A stretch of DNA of 64,000 nt from Ktedonospora formicarum (GCF_016587355.1 NZ_BNJF01000008.1:124001-188000), one strand, 5' to 3'. Numbered from the stretch's first letter, positions 7,445-16,657 are shown. Numbers and translations: made by a program. The notes: generated by a model not told the origin, from the letters alone.

Positions 7445-9796
7445 GTGCGAACCGTTCAGCCGAGTGCGACCCGCTAACTACTGTTCTGAAGCAGGGCGCA
7501 ATTCCCTACCCGCGAGGTGAGCGCGGACAGCATCCCTCCGCCTGTGCGACTGGATATTAATCTGGCGAAGCGAGGGAGGACACGGAAGAGCAACATAAGC
7601 CTCATATGGAGCTCATCCAGCTAGTTGCTACGACCAGGAGACGAATGTACGCCTGAACCATCGTTAACGGTACCAAGCCTACGGAGGATAACAGGCTTGA
7701 CCAAAATGGTATTGATCGCAATGATTTCATTGCAGTGCATGGAGCCTTTCGGCTAGTTCCATGCTCACCCACCTACGATCCGGTGGATAGTACAGGTCTA
7801 CGGCAACGCAAAACAGAGCAGTGGAACGGGATAACTCCCTTGTGTGCTCTCATCGAAGGTCGATACGATGAGCAGGTGTCCAGACCGCAAGCCGCACGGG
7901 AGCAGGATTGCCGAAAAAGCCAACGCCTGGGGTAATGCCCAGGATATGCTGACGTCGGCACGATGATATGGAAGGAAGAGGCATACGTCGGATGGCAAAG
8001 AGGAAAGCACCCAGGATCAAGCCGTTGCCTGATCCTGAGAGTGAGGCTTGGAACAAGATTCCCTGGCGCAAGCTAGAGCAACATTGTTTTCGCATCCAAA
8101 AACGCATCTTCCGAGCCAGTCAGCGTGGCAATACCAGAGCATTCCACAAACTCCAAAAATTGTTACTGAAGTCTCAATCAGCCAGGCTCCTTGCAGTTCG
8201 CAGGGTGACACAGGACAATCAGGGCAAGAAAACTGCAGGAATCGACGGCGTGAAATCCGTGAAACCAGCGGAGCGTTCTGTCATGGCAGACCAGATTCAC
8301 CCAAAGAACTGGAAGGCTAGCTCCCCGCCTGTGCGGAGAGTCTGGATACCCAAGCCTGGGAAAAACGAGAAGCGTCCTTTGGGAATTCCTGTCATGATTG
8401 AGCGGGCACGGCAGCACCTTGCCAAACTCGCCCTTGAACCAGAATGGGAAGCCCGTTTTGAACCCAATTCCTACGGGTTCCGACCAGGACGCTCATGTCA
8501 TGATGCTCTCGAAGCGATCTTTAATGCGATCAAGCAAAAGGAGAAATATGTCCTGGATGCCGATCTCAAAGGAGCGTTCGATAACATCAACCACCAAAAG
8601 CTGCTCGACAAGCTCAAAACCTACCCAGCCATGAAGCGTACCATTCAAGCGTGGCTCAAAGCAGGGGCTATCGATAAAGAAGCCTTTGAGGAGACGAGAA
8701 GTGGTACCCCACAGGGTGGCACAATTTCACCATTGCTCATGAATGTAGCACTTCACGGAATGGAAACCACTGTGATGGAAGCATTCCGAACGAAAGAAGG
8801 GAAACCACAATTTGTTCGATATGCCGATGATCTGGTCGTCTTTCATGCGACCGAAGAGGGGGTTAAAAGAGCTCGAGCAGTGCTCGAAACATGGTTAATG
8901 GACATCGGGTTGGAATTGAAGCCAAGCAAAACCAAGATTGCCCATACCTTCACGCCCTACGAAGGGAATGCGGGTTTCGATTTTCTTGGGTTTACCGTTC
9001 GTCAATTTCCCGTAGGCAAAACACATACGGGAAAGAACACATATGGCAAACCATTAGGCTTCAAGACCATCATCTCGCCAAGTAAAGAGGCTATCAAAGG
9101 TCACATGGAAGACATCGGAGAGAAAATCAGGAAGTTACGATCAGCCACACAAGAACAGCTCATCGGAACCCTGAATCCGATCATTCGAGGATGGGCCAAC
9201 TACTACCGAACAGTGGTGGCAGCAAAAACATTCTCCCTCTGTGATCATCTGACGTATCAACAGTTGCGGAGATGGGCATACCGAAGACATCCGACGAAGG
9301 GAAGGCAATGGATCGTGAGAAAATACTGGAAGATGGAAAAAGGCGCAAGCTGGATTTTCCAAGACCAGGAAGAGCATGTGCTCAGAAGGCACAACGCTCG
9401 ACCGATTCAACGCCACACCAAAGTAAGAGGAACGGCAAGCCCATACGATGGCAATTTACTCTACTGGAGCACAAGACTCAAAAAACACGCAATGTTGAGT
9501 GGAACATTGAGCAAACTGCTCCAGAAACAGCAGGGAAAATGTCGTTGGTGTGAACTCCTCTTCAAAGATGAGGATCACATAGAGATCGATCACATGGTTC
9601 CCAAAAGCGCAGGCGGAGGGGACGAACTCAGTAACAAATGTGCACTTCATCGGCACTGCCATGATCAAAGGCATGCACAACATTCTGAGACAGGTGTTCA
9701 TGACAAGAGCCATATCATTGAGGAGCCGGATGACGCGAAAGTGACATGTCCGGTTTTGAAGCCGAGCGTGGGAGGCGACTTCCACGCTTAGGCAAC
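7445..9796 (+). mobile_element. group II intron 1 with HNH-type reverse transcriptase
   Basis: Complete intron of about 2.35 kb. The 5' end GTGCGA directly follows an IS630 codon. About 545 nt of structured RNA (domains I-III) precede the RT gene. A canonical 34-nt domain V lies at 9724-9757 (AGCC start, GAAA tetraloop, 2-nt UG bulge, CCGGTTTT end) and a domain VI stem follows to a 3' end at about 9796 (GGCAAC). The 523 nt before the RT match in layout the same region of intron 2, including the block GGCGCAATTCC. The 3' exon is not IS630: intron 2 begins about 11 nt later. Confidence 0.8.
7992..9791 (+). CDS. ltrA: group II intron reverse transcriptase/maturase with HNH domain (copy 1)
   Basis: Multifunctional intron-encoded protein. 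The start at 7992 is chosen over an ATG 24 nt upstream because it gives 599 aa, exactly the length of copy 2, and follows a GGAAGAGG ribosome site. Order: RT fingers (NSYGFRPGRSCHDA), catalytic RT motif VRYADDLVVFH, maturase/X region (GWANYYRTVV), and a C-terminal HNH nuclease with zinc-like cysteines (CRWCELLFKDED, IEIDHMVPKS, CALHRHCHDQRH). It assists splicing and target-primed reverse transcription of its own intron. Unusually the frame continues through RNA domain V and most of domain VI, ending at a TAG 5 nt before the intron 3' end. Confidence 0.93.
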   Translation: MAKRKAPRIKPLPDPESEAWNKIPWRKLEQHCFRIQKRIFRASQRGNTRAFHKLQKLLLKSQSARLLAVRRVTQDNQGKKTAGIDGVKSVKPAERSVMADQIHPKNWKASSPPVRRVWIPKPGKNEKRPLGIPVMIERARQHLAKLALEPEWEARFEPNSYGFRPGRSCHDALEAIFNAIKQKEKYVLDADLKGAFDNINHQKLLDKLKTYPAMKRTIQAWLKAGAIDKEAFEETRSGTPQGGTISPLLMNVALHGMETTVMEAFRTKEGKPQFVRYADDLVVFHATEEGVKRARAVLETWLMDIGLELKPSKTKIAHTFTPYEGNAGFDFLGFTVRQFPVGKTHTGKNTYGKPLGFKTIISPSKEAIKGHMEDIGEKIRKLRSATQEQLIGTLNPIIRGWANYYRTVVAAKTFSLCDHLTYQQLRRWAYRRHPTKGRQWIVRKYWKMEKGASWIFQDQEEHVLRRHNARPIQRHTKVRGTASPYDGNLLYWSTRLKKHAMLSGTLSKLLQKQQGKCRWCELLFKDEDHIEIDHMVPKSAGGGDELSNKCALHRHCHDQRHAQHSETGVHDKSHIIEEPDDAKVTCPVLKPSVGGDFHA

Positions 9797-9807
9797 AACT
9801 CACGCGA

Positions 9808-12147
9808 GTGAGGGGATGGCTGGCAAGGACATGAACCTTGACAACTCATGATGAGAAGTGAGGCGCAATTCCTCACCTGCGCGGTGAACGCAGAAAAGCA
9901 AGGCCCCACGGTAGCGATTGGTCATCAATCCGTGAAGCGGGCATCAAAGGGGAAACTCTGAGCCTGACGAGGGTTCACCCCTGAGCGAGGTTCCTATGGC
10001 AAAGGAAACTGAAGGTGCGCTACAACCATCGTAATGTCCAACAAGTCAAACAGGCTGAAAGACTTGAACCAAAAGGTAATGGGAGGTCGGATGAGTGATG
10101 TTGAGCACCATTCTTCACTGGCATTCCTCCCCGGTGGATAGCACCTGCCTAAAGGAACGCAAAACCCATCATGGGAACGGGATAACTCTCAAGCCAGCTC
10201 TCGTCGGAGGTCGATACGACGAGCAGGCGACCAGGCCGCAAGCACTTGAGAGTAGGATTGCCTAAGAAGCGAAGGCCAACAGGAAAGCTGTTGGATATGC
10301 TGACGTAGGCACGATGACGGAGAAGAAAGAGGAGCCAACGGATGAGAGATACGAAGGCACCCAGGGTCAGGTCACAACGTGATCCTGAGAGTGAGAGTTG
10401 GAACAAGTTGCCCTGGCGCACGTTTGAGCAGCATGTCTACTGCATCCAGAAGCGCATCTTTCGAGCCGAACAACATGGCAATCAGCGAGCCGTCCACAAA
10501 CTCCAAAAACTGTTGATGAAGTCCAGAGCGGCACGAATGCTTGCAGTACGTCGGGTAACGCAAGATAATCAAGGGAAGAAAACTGCAGGGATAGATGGAG
10601 TAAAATCTGTCGCACCCAAACAGCGCCTTGAAATGATTGAGCGCATTCACCCCAAATACTGGAAACATCTGACTCCTCAACCGGTAAGAAGGGTATATAT
10701 TCCCAAACCGGGCAAGGATGAGAAAAGGCCATTAGGGATTCCTGTCATGGTTGATAGGGGACATCAGGCCCTTGTCAAACTGGCATTGGAACCGGAATGG
10801 GAGAGCAAATTCGAAGCCAACAGCTATGGCTTTCGCCCAGGACGCTCCTGTCATGATGCTATCGAAGCCATCCACATCATCATTAATCACAAGGCCAAGT
10901 ATGTCTTGGATGCTGACCTGAAGGGCTGTTTCGATAACATCAACCACCAAGCACTGCTCAAGAAACTCAACAGCTATCCAGCGATGAGACAAGTCATGAA
11001 AGACTGGCTCGAAGCAGGGGTTATTGACAATGGGGTGTTTGATGAAACCAGAAGCGGTACACCGCAGGGTGGCGTCATTTCACCTTTGGCAGCCAATATC
11101 GCCCTTCATGGAATGGAAACAGCTCTGATACAAGCGTTCCCAACGAAGAGGAACAAAGTACAATTCGTGAGGTACGCCGATGATTTTGTCGTTTTTCATG
11201 TAACAGAAGAGGGTGTAAAGAAAGCCAAGGCGGTACTTGAAATGTGGTTACAGGACATCGGGCTGGAATTCAAGCCAAGTAAAACGAGAATCACTCATAC
11301 ATTTCAGGAATACCACGGAAATGTAGGGTTTGACTTCCTCGGATGGTCCGTAAGGCAATTCCCAGCGGGAAAAACCCACTCAGGAAGAGCAAATGGATAC
11401 AGCCCACTTCTTGGATTTAAGACCATCATCACACCAAGCAAAGAGGCAATTAAGCGACATACCGCAGCAATCGGAGAAGTGATCAAGAAAAACCGTCATG
11501 CATCACAAGGAAAGCTGATCAAAGAGCTCAACCCCAAGATACGTGGCTGGACGAATTATCATCGACCGGTCGCTGCGTCAAAAGCTTTTCGTTCCTGTCG
11601 TAGAATCCTCTTCCTACAACTGCAACAATGGGCAAAAAGCAGGCACCCGAACAAAAGTGGAGAATGGAGATCGAACAAATATTGGCATGTGGATCAAGGC
11701 AATGGCTGGATATTCACAGACCAACGATCAAAGCTATGGGATCATTGCCATACGCATATCCAGCGACACACCAAAGTGAAGGGAACAGCTAGCCCATATG
11801 ATGGAAACCTTCTGTATTGGAGTCAACGACTCAGCAACCATTACATGTTCAGTGGAACACTGGGAATCTTGCTCCGAAAACAGAAGGGCAAATGTAAGTG
11901 GTGTGAACTGCTCTTCAAAGATGAGGACATTGTGGAAATCGATCACATTACGCCTCGGAGCTTCGGTGGAGGGGAGGAATTGAGTAACAAATGCGTCCTT
12001 CATCGCCATTGCCACGATCAACGACACGCTCAGCGTGAAGGTAGTGCCCATGACAAGGGCCATGTCATTGAGGAGCCGTGTGCGGAGAAATCAGCATGCA
12101 CGGTTTTGAAGCCGAGTGGAGGAGGTGACTCCTCTGCTTAGGTTAAC
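9808..12147 (+). mobile_element. group II intron 2 with HNH-type reverse transcriptase
   Basis: Second complete intron in tandem with intron 1. The 5' end is placed at GTGAGG (9808) by aligning its leader to intron 1 (shared block GAGGCGCAATTCCTCACC); this is approximate because the usual GTGCG start is degenerate. Domain V is the 34 nt at 12074-12107, and the 3' end is at 12147 (TTAAC). It is followed immediately by codons for SYGFRPGR, so intron 2 sits inside another RT gene (12148-12403). Intron-in-intron insertion is thus directly visible at its 3' junction. Confidence 0.78.
10342..12141 (+). CDS. ltrA: group II intron reverse transcriptase/maturase with HNH domain (copy 2)
   Basis: 599 aa, same length and organisation as copy 1 but clearly diverged, so not a recent duplicate. 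RT motifs: NSYGFRPGRSCHDA, GTPQGGVISPL, VRYADDFVVFH. Maturase region: GWTNYHRPVA. HNH region: CKWCELLFKDED, VEIDHITPRS, LHRHCHDQRH. An AGAGGAG ribosome site precedes the ATG. As in copy 1 the last 23 residues (from EEPCAEK) are encoded by intron domain V and VI. Both copies look intact, so either could supply maturase activity in trans to the ORF-less intron at 12404. Confidence 0.93.
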   Translation: MRDTKAPRVRSQRDPESESWNKLPWRTFEQHVYCIQKRIFRAEQHGNQRAVHKLQKLLMKSRAARMLAVRRVTQDNQGKKTAGIDGVKSVAPKQRLEMIERIHPKYWKHLTPQPVRRVYIPKPGKDEKRPLGIPVMVDRGHQALVKLALEPEWESKFEANSYGFRPGRSCHDAIEAIHIIINHKAKYVLDADLKGCFDNINHQALLKKLNSYPAMRQVMKDWLEAGVIDNGVFDETRSGTPQGGVISPLAANIALHGMETALIQAFPTKRNKVQFVRYADDFVVFHVTEEGVKKAKAVLEMWLQDIGLEFKPSKTRITHTFQEYHGNVGFDFLGWSVRQFPAGKTHSGRANGYSPLLGFKTIITPSKEAIKRHTAAIGEVIKKNRHASQGKLIKELNPKIRGWTNYHRPVAASKAFRSCRRILFLQLQQWAKSRHPNKSGEWRSNKYWHVDQGNGWIFTDQRSKLWDHCHTHIQRHTKVKGTASPYDGNLLYWSQRLSNHYMFSGTLGILLRKQKGKCKWCELLFKDEDIVEIDHITPRSFGGGEELSNKCVLHRHCHDQRHAQREGSAHDKGHVIEEPCAEKSACTVLKPSGGGDSSA

Positions 12148-12403
12148 AGCTATGGATTTCGCCCTGGACGTTCCGGTCATGATGCCATCGGTGCCATCTT
12201 CTTTGATATCTGTAAACAGGCCAAATATGTCCTGGACGCCGATATCGCTGGCTGTTTCGACCATATCAGCCATGAAGCCCTTGTCCAGAAGCTCCAAAGC
12301 TATCCAGCTATGCATCGGTTAATCAGAGCATGGCTCGAAGCTGGAGTCATGGGTGCAGAGGGATTTGAGGAAACCCGTAGCGGAACCCCGCAGGGTGGAG
12401 TCA
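12148..12403 (+). pseudogene. internal fragment of a third group II intron reverse transcriptase
   Basis: Begins directly at the 3' end of intron 2 and reads SYGFRPGRSGHDAIGAI, YVLDADIAGCFDHISHEAL and ETRSGTPQGGV, the middle RT motifs. It ends at a new intron 5' end (GTGCGCTACG, 12404). Its N-terminal part is absent from the window and its C-terminal part is not directly continuous with the fragment at 15187, which starts again with GGV in different codons. It served as a landing site for at least two introns. Confidence 0.8.
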
Positions 12404-13181
12404 GTGCGCTACGAAGCGCGTAGCGGTAATACTTTCGGAGGTGAAAACCACTTGAGAGATGGTGTCTCCCCCAGGGCACCGAGGCTGATCTGGCAGGCAG
12501 GGGAACCAGAGCACGAACCTGTCTGAAGCCCAGAGAACACGGGATAAAACGCTGGCACTCCGTTACAGCGCGAGATCTCTAGCCTGAGTCTGACTAGGGT
12601 TACGTGAGAAACCCTTGTTTGAAGCGTCCTCACCTTGAGCACACTGTCAAACGACAGAGATGGTGTGAGATAGGAGGTAGTTGAGTTTCTATTCGTCTCA
12701 ACGAAACGGCCTCTTGATGCGGGCCAAACCGCTCTAGCTACAGGGGTACAAGCTATCGGCTCCTGTCGGGGGCACTGGGAGTGTGCCTGACGGGCGTAAA
12801 GAGGGGACCTACGGTCAGATGTTTGACGTATCGCTACGTGAACGTAGGAAGCGCGATGATCGGTCTCTCGAAGACTGAGCTAGCTGCGGCCGAAGTGATC
12901 ATTGCGTGGCGGAGCATCCGTAGTAGTCTGAGCCAGAGAAAGTCTGGTACATGGCAAAGGGATGCAGTCACGATGGACACAGGAAAAGGAAGGCAGGGCT
13001 AACATGTATGCCCGTTACGACCGAACCAGACCATGTGTTCCCTTGCTCAGTTTCGTTTGGGCAAGTGTTGGGAAACGATCGTGATGGAAAGCTGTGTGAT
13101 GCGAAAGTATCATGCACAGTTTGGGGAGAGGGATAGAGAAACACACCTCTTGCGAGAGAGGAAGGTGCGCTCCGTCCCTAC
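12404..13181 (+). mobile_element. ORF-less group II intron
   Basis: About 780 nt beginning GTGCGCTACG with an immediate hairpin (CGCTACG / CGTAGCG) and containing no coding frame on the plus strand. A canonical 34-nt domain V occupies 13090-13123: AGCTGTG pairs with the distal CACAGTTT, with a GCGAAAGT cap carrying a GAAA loop and a UG bulge. A domain VI-like stem follows (GGGA...TCCC with an inner CCTCT/AGAGAGG hairpin) and ends near CCCTAC (13181). The 5' exon is the RT fragment; the 3' exon is the tail of the antisense serine recombinase gene. Splicing and mobility would need a maturase in trans. The leader differs from introns 1 and 2, so it belongs to another lineage. Confidence 0.72.
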
Positions 13182-14832
13182 TCCGCTCACTCCTCCCGCA
13201 ATAGTGCAAACATTGCGAGTGGTGATCTAAGGGGGAAGGAGGAGCTTGAGGTCCCACACGAAAGATCACGTGGACCTGCTCCTCATCAATCTCCACCCGT
13301 TTGACAAGGGTTCGAATAATCTCCCGACGCGTCAGCCAATCAGCTTCATGCAGCCCCTCTTTCACCTTCACCGCAAAGGTTTCTAGTCTCCCAAGAATGA
13401 GGCGAAGCTCCTGTTCCAGGCTGGCTTCATCTTGGATCTGGCGAATCTGCTCTTGCACCTGTGCGATCCGTTCGCGCAACCGTTTGATCCTTGGTTCAAA
13501 CTCCGCCTTCTCGATAGTCCCCTCCGCATAACTGTCAATCAACCGAGCAATCCCTTGTCGAAGCCTTCCCTGGCTTGTCAGGAGCCCTCGCAGTTCTGGT
13601 GATGGCTCTTTCCCCGAGGTCTGCAGCCGTTGCCGATACTCCTCCTCCAAGTGTGACGGATCCGAGAGCAAGGTGCATACCTCATTCCAGACAGCCTCTT
13701 CGAGCAGATCGGTACGGACTTGCTTGTTCCAGCAGAGCCGGACACCTCCGAAACGATAGGCATCCGCTCCAATGCAACGGCAATAGGCATAGGCTCGCGG
13801 GTGGCCTTTTCTGGCGCTGGGACTGATCGCTTTCCCGTAGTAAGCGTACCCACATTGGTGACAGACTAGCAAGCCCTGCAGCAGATAGCGTACGCCCCGT
13901 TGCCCAATACGTGCCCGTTGCTGATTTTCGCTCAGTTGTTCCTGGACGGCTTCGAAGAGCGCTTCATCAACCAGAGCTGGAACAGGAATGCTCAGCCAGT
14001 CTTCGCGTGGGACATCCTGAGTGAAGACGGCTCGTCGTGGCTGCAGGGGACGCCCTCGTTGGGCGCGTAATCGTGGTCGCAATGGTTCCAGATGGGTCTT
14101 GCCAAAAGCAGCTGCTCCTTTGTACGCTGGGTTGTGAAGCAGATCCCGAACTGTCGCACGATCCCAGACCGTTTTGCCGGTTCTGGTCTGCTCTTTGGTT
14201 ACCGTGAGTCGCCGGCAGACCTCCCCGATGGAGCAGCGATCGCGTCCCACCCAGGTAAACACCTGGCGAACCACACGAGCCTCCTCCAGCACAACCTCAA
14301 AGCGAGCCTCTCCTGCCCCATCGTGTTTGCGCACATAGCGGTAGCCGTAGGGAGCTCCACTCAAGACACTCACGGCACCTACCTGCGCCGCATGTCGTTT
14401 CCCCCGACGGCTGCGTTCCATGATCTTGGCACGCTCATATTCAGAGATCATGCCTTGCACTTGCAGTAAGAGCTGGTCCTCTGGGGTTTGCCCCACTTCG
14501 CGATTGAGAAAGCTGACCTCAACGCCGGCCCGTAGGAACTCTTCGAGCAAAAGAACCTGGTGCGCGTAATTGCGTGCAAGCCGATCAGGGCAGTGCACAA
14601 AGAGGCGTTCGAGACCACCTGCTGCCACCACATCACGCAGTCGCTCCAAGGCGGGCCGAATGAGGGTTGCTCCACTGTAACCGTCGTCGATAAATTCATG
14701 CTCAGGGGGCAGGAATACACCAAGCTCGGCCACACGAGCGCGTAGCTCGCTGATCTGGCTCTCAATGGTCTTGGCATCACTCTGTTGCTCTGAAGAGACA
14801 CGGGCGTAGATGCCCACTTGAACATCATCCAT
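13015..14832 (-). CDS. large serine recombinase (resolvase family)
   Basis: 605 aa as read. N-terminal resolvase catalytic domain with the nucleophile in YARVSSEQQ and the arginines of SPDRLARNY-type motif (here CPDRLARNYAHQ); then the recombinase domain (GAPYGYRYV, VWDRATVRDLLHNPAYKG), a zinc ribbon (CHQCGYAYYGK ... YAYCRCIGADAYRFGG ... LCWNKQ) and a coiled coil (about 415-475). Such enzymes integrate or excise mobile DNA at att sites. The natural C-terminus probably lies near residue 545 (about 13195): the last 60 or so residues are antisense to intron RNA domains V-VI, so the intron has replaced the original end. A small gene overlaps its start by 8 nt. Confidence 0.9.
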   Translation of the reverse strand: MDDVQVGIYARVSSEQQSDAKTIESQISELRARVAELGVFLPPEHEFIDDGYSGATLIRPALERLRDVVAAGGLERLFVHCPDRLARNYAHQVLLLEEFLRAGVEVSFLNREVGQTPEDQLLLQVQGMISEYERAKIMERSRRGKRHAAQVGAVSVLSGAPYGYRYVRKHDGAGEARFEVVLEEARVVRQVFTWVGRDRCSIGEVCRRLTVTKEQTRTGKTVWDRATVRDLLHNPAYKGAAAFGKTHLEPLRPRLRAQRGRPLQPRRAVFTQDVPREDWLSIPVPALVDEALFEAVQEQLSENQQRARIGQRGVRYLLQGLLVCHQCGYAYYGKAISPSARKGHPRAYAYCRCIGADAYRFGGVRLCWNKQVRTDLLEEAVWNEVCTLLSDPSHLEEEYRQRLQTSGKEPSPELRGLLTSQGRLRQGIARLIDSYAEGTIEKAEFEPRIKRLRERIAQVQEQIRQIQDEASLEQELRLILGRLETFAVKVKEGLHEADWLTRREIIRTLVKRVEIDEEQVHVIFRVGPQAPPSPLDHHSQCLHYCGRSERSRDGAHLPLSQEVCFSIPLPKLCMILSHHTAFHHDRFPTLAQTKLSKGTHGLVRS

Positions 14833-15028
14833 GACAGGTTCCTTTCTCCGACCTCAGTCGGCTTGAGAAAACGTGTTCAGTGATGACTCGCTGAGCAGGA
14901 AGGTGTCGTCGAATGAGAGGAACCAGACAACGATAGGCGTGGTGTAAAACGGTGTGCTCAAGGCGGCTTGGCTCAAACATGACCTGAACCTCCAACACCA
15001 TGGGCACGTTGTGAGATCGCTTGGTCAT
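14825..15028 (-). CDS. small conserved-looking protein coupled to the serine recombinase
   Basis: 67 aa starting MTKRSHNVPMVLEVQVMFEP and rich in Arg and His. A strong GAGGAGG ribosome site sits 5 nt before the ATG at 15028, and its TGA (14825-14827) overlaps the recombinase ATG by 8 nt, so the pair is translationally coupled. No domain is recognised. By position it may be an accessory or directionality factor of the recombinase; this is inference from context. A longer frame upstream lacks a ribosome site. Confidence 0.6.
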   Translation of the reverse strand: MTKRSHNVPMVLEVQVMFEPSRLEHTVLHHAYRCLVPLIRRHLPAQRVITEHVFSSRLRSEKGTCHG

Positions 15029-15186
15029 GACATCCTCCTCGATCTCGTGTCTGTACACCCTCAGTCCAACACTCACTCTCATACAGTGGGGCTCCGTGGA
15101 AACCGTCTCCATATCTCGCCTGAAGGTGGCTACGCGGGATCGCTACTTGATACACGAACCCCAGAACCAGTTTTGCAACATTGGGG

Positions 15187-16265
15187 GAGGAGTGATTTCT
15201 CCGTTACTTGCGAACATTGCTCTTCATGGATTAGAAATGGCGCTCAAAACTGCCTACACACACAAGGAGAAAACCCCTCACGTGGTACGCTATGCCGATG
15301 ATTTTGTCGTGCTACATCCCACAGAGGAAGGCATCAAGAAAGCACAATCCATCGCAACAGCGTGGTTAGCTGACATGGGACTGGAATTGAAGCCGAGTAA
15401 AACGAAAATGACCCATACGCTCCTGAGCTATCAGGGAAATGTGGGCTTCGATTTCTTGGGATGGACTGTACGCCAATTTCCGGTGGGGAAAACGCATACA
15501 GGAGTGGCAAACCAACATGGGCACCCCCTTGGCTTCAAAACCATCATCACACCGAGTAAAGAAGCAGTCAAACGTCATCTCAAAGAACTTGGCGACGTGA
15601 TTAGAAAGCATCGCCACATATCCCAAGGACAACTCATCAAGGAGTTAAACAGTAGGATACATGGATGGACCAACTACCACAAAACGGTGGTATCCAGAGA
15701 TGCCTTTGAGCACTGTAGCTGTGTTCTCTACGCCCAACTTCGTCGATGGGCGAGACGACGCCACCCACGGCAAGGAAAGCAATGGATCGCTCAGAAATAC
15801 TGGCATGCCAAAGAGGGAAAGAGATAGATCTTTACCGATGAACACTCAACGCTCTGGATGCATGATCAGGCAGTGATCGAACGCCACACTAAAGTCAAAG
15901 GAGCGGCGAGTCCGTATGATGGAAACCTGCTTTACTGGAGTACCCGACTGAGCAAACACCCCTTGCTGAATGGAACCAAAGGCAAACTCCTTCACAAACA
16001 AAAAGGAAAATGCCGATGGTGTGAACTTCACTTCCGAGATGGCGACCATATCGAGGTGGATCACATCACCCCAAAAAGCGAGGGAGGAGGAGAAGAACTG
16101 AGTAACAAGTTCGCTCTCCACCGACATTGCCATGATGAACGCCACGCAAAACGGAACAACGGTATCTATGACAAAGGCTCTGTCGTTGAGGAGCCGGATG
16201 TGTCGAAAGACACCCGTCCGGTTTTGAAGACGAGTAAGGAAGGTGACTCCCTTGCTTAGTTTAAC
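15187..16265 (+). pseudogene. 3' half of a group II intron: RT/HNH fragment with amber codon plus domains V-VI
   Basis: Starts at GGVISPLLANIALHG and continues through VRYADDFVVLH, GWTNYHKTVV and a complete HNH region (CRWCELHFRDGD, IEVDHITPKS, LHRHCHDERH) to a TAG at 16257-16259. A TAG at 15825-15827 replaces the Trp found at the matching place in both intact copies (SWIFQDQ, GWIFTDQ). Domain V is the 34 nt at 16192-16225 and the intron ends at 16265 (TTTAAC), exactly where the IS630 frame resumes. It is therefore the 3' part of the outermost intron; its 5' part was lost or is represented by intron 1. Confidence 0.85.
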
Positions 16266-16568
16266 ATCCATTCTCCGGCTTCTTTTTACCAGGTGTTTAA
16301 GCCGCAGCAAGCGTGGAAACTTTCTCAGAAACTGGAGATTCACCATACTCCAGTCCATGGCAGTTGCCTGAATATGGCAGAGATTGAACTCTCCGTGCTG
16401 GCAAGACAAGCCTTGAGTGGCCGCTTTTCTGTGTTGCAAGCCGTGCAGGAGCGGGTGGCTGCCTGACAACCACACCGCAACCAGCAGCACATCACGATTT
16501 CATGGCGCTTTACCACCCCGCATGCACGTATTAAGCTCAAACGTCTCTATCCATCAATCAAGCTATGA
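16266..16568 (+). pseudogene. IS630-family transposase, 3' part
   Basis: Continues the frame interrupted at 7444: IHSPASFYQVFKPQQAWKL, then IHHTPVHGSCLNMAEIELSV, which carries the conserved HGSxLNxAE block with the catalytic Glu of IS630 DDE transposases. A TGA at 16464-16466 interrupts the frame after VQERVAA, and the same frame then continues QPHRNQQHITISWRFTTPHA to the true end at 16568. Relatives I recall have Trp at that stop, so a TGG to TGA change is likely. Joined to 7028-7444 it gives an in-frame host gene with an 8.8-kb intron stack. Confidence 0.82.
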
Positions 16569-16657
16569 CAGAGCACTATGGTGTAGGAATGAGATGCCTC
16601 CACATTTTCTTCCTACTACTCCATAATAAGCTCCTCTTTTCTTCCGAAGAAACGATG

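Noticed and set aside
13015..14832. The recombinase as an IS607-type transposase
   Set aside because: At about 550-600 aa with a recombinase domain, zinc ribbon and coiled coil it is a large serine recombinase; IS607 enzymes are about 200 aa with an N-terminal DNA-binding domain.
15021..15186. N-terminal extension of the RT fragment at 15187
   Set aside because: The residues before GGVISPLL have no RT similarity and come from the upstream region of the recombinase module.
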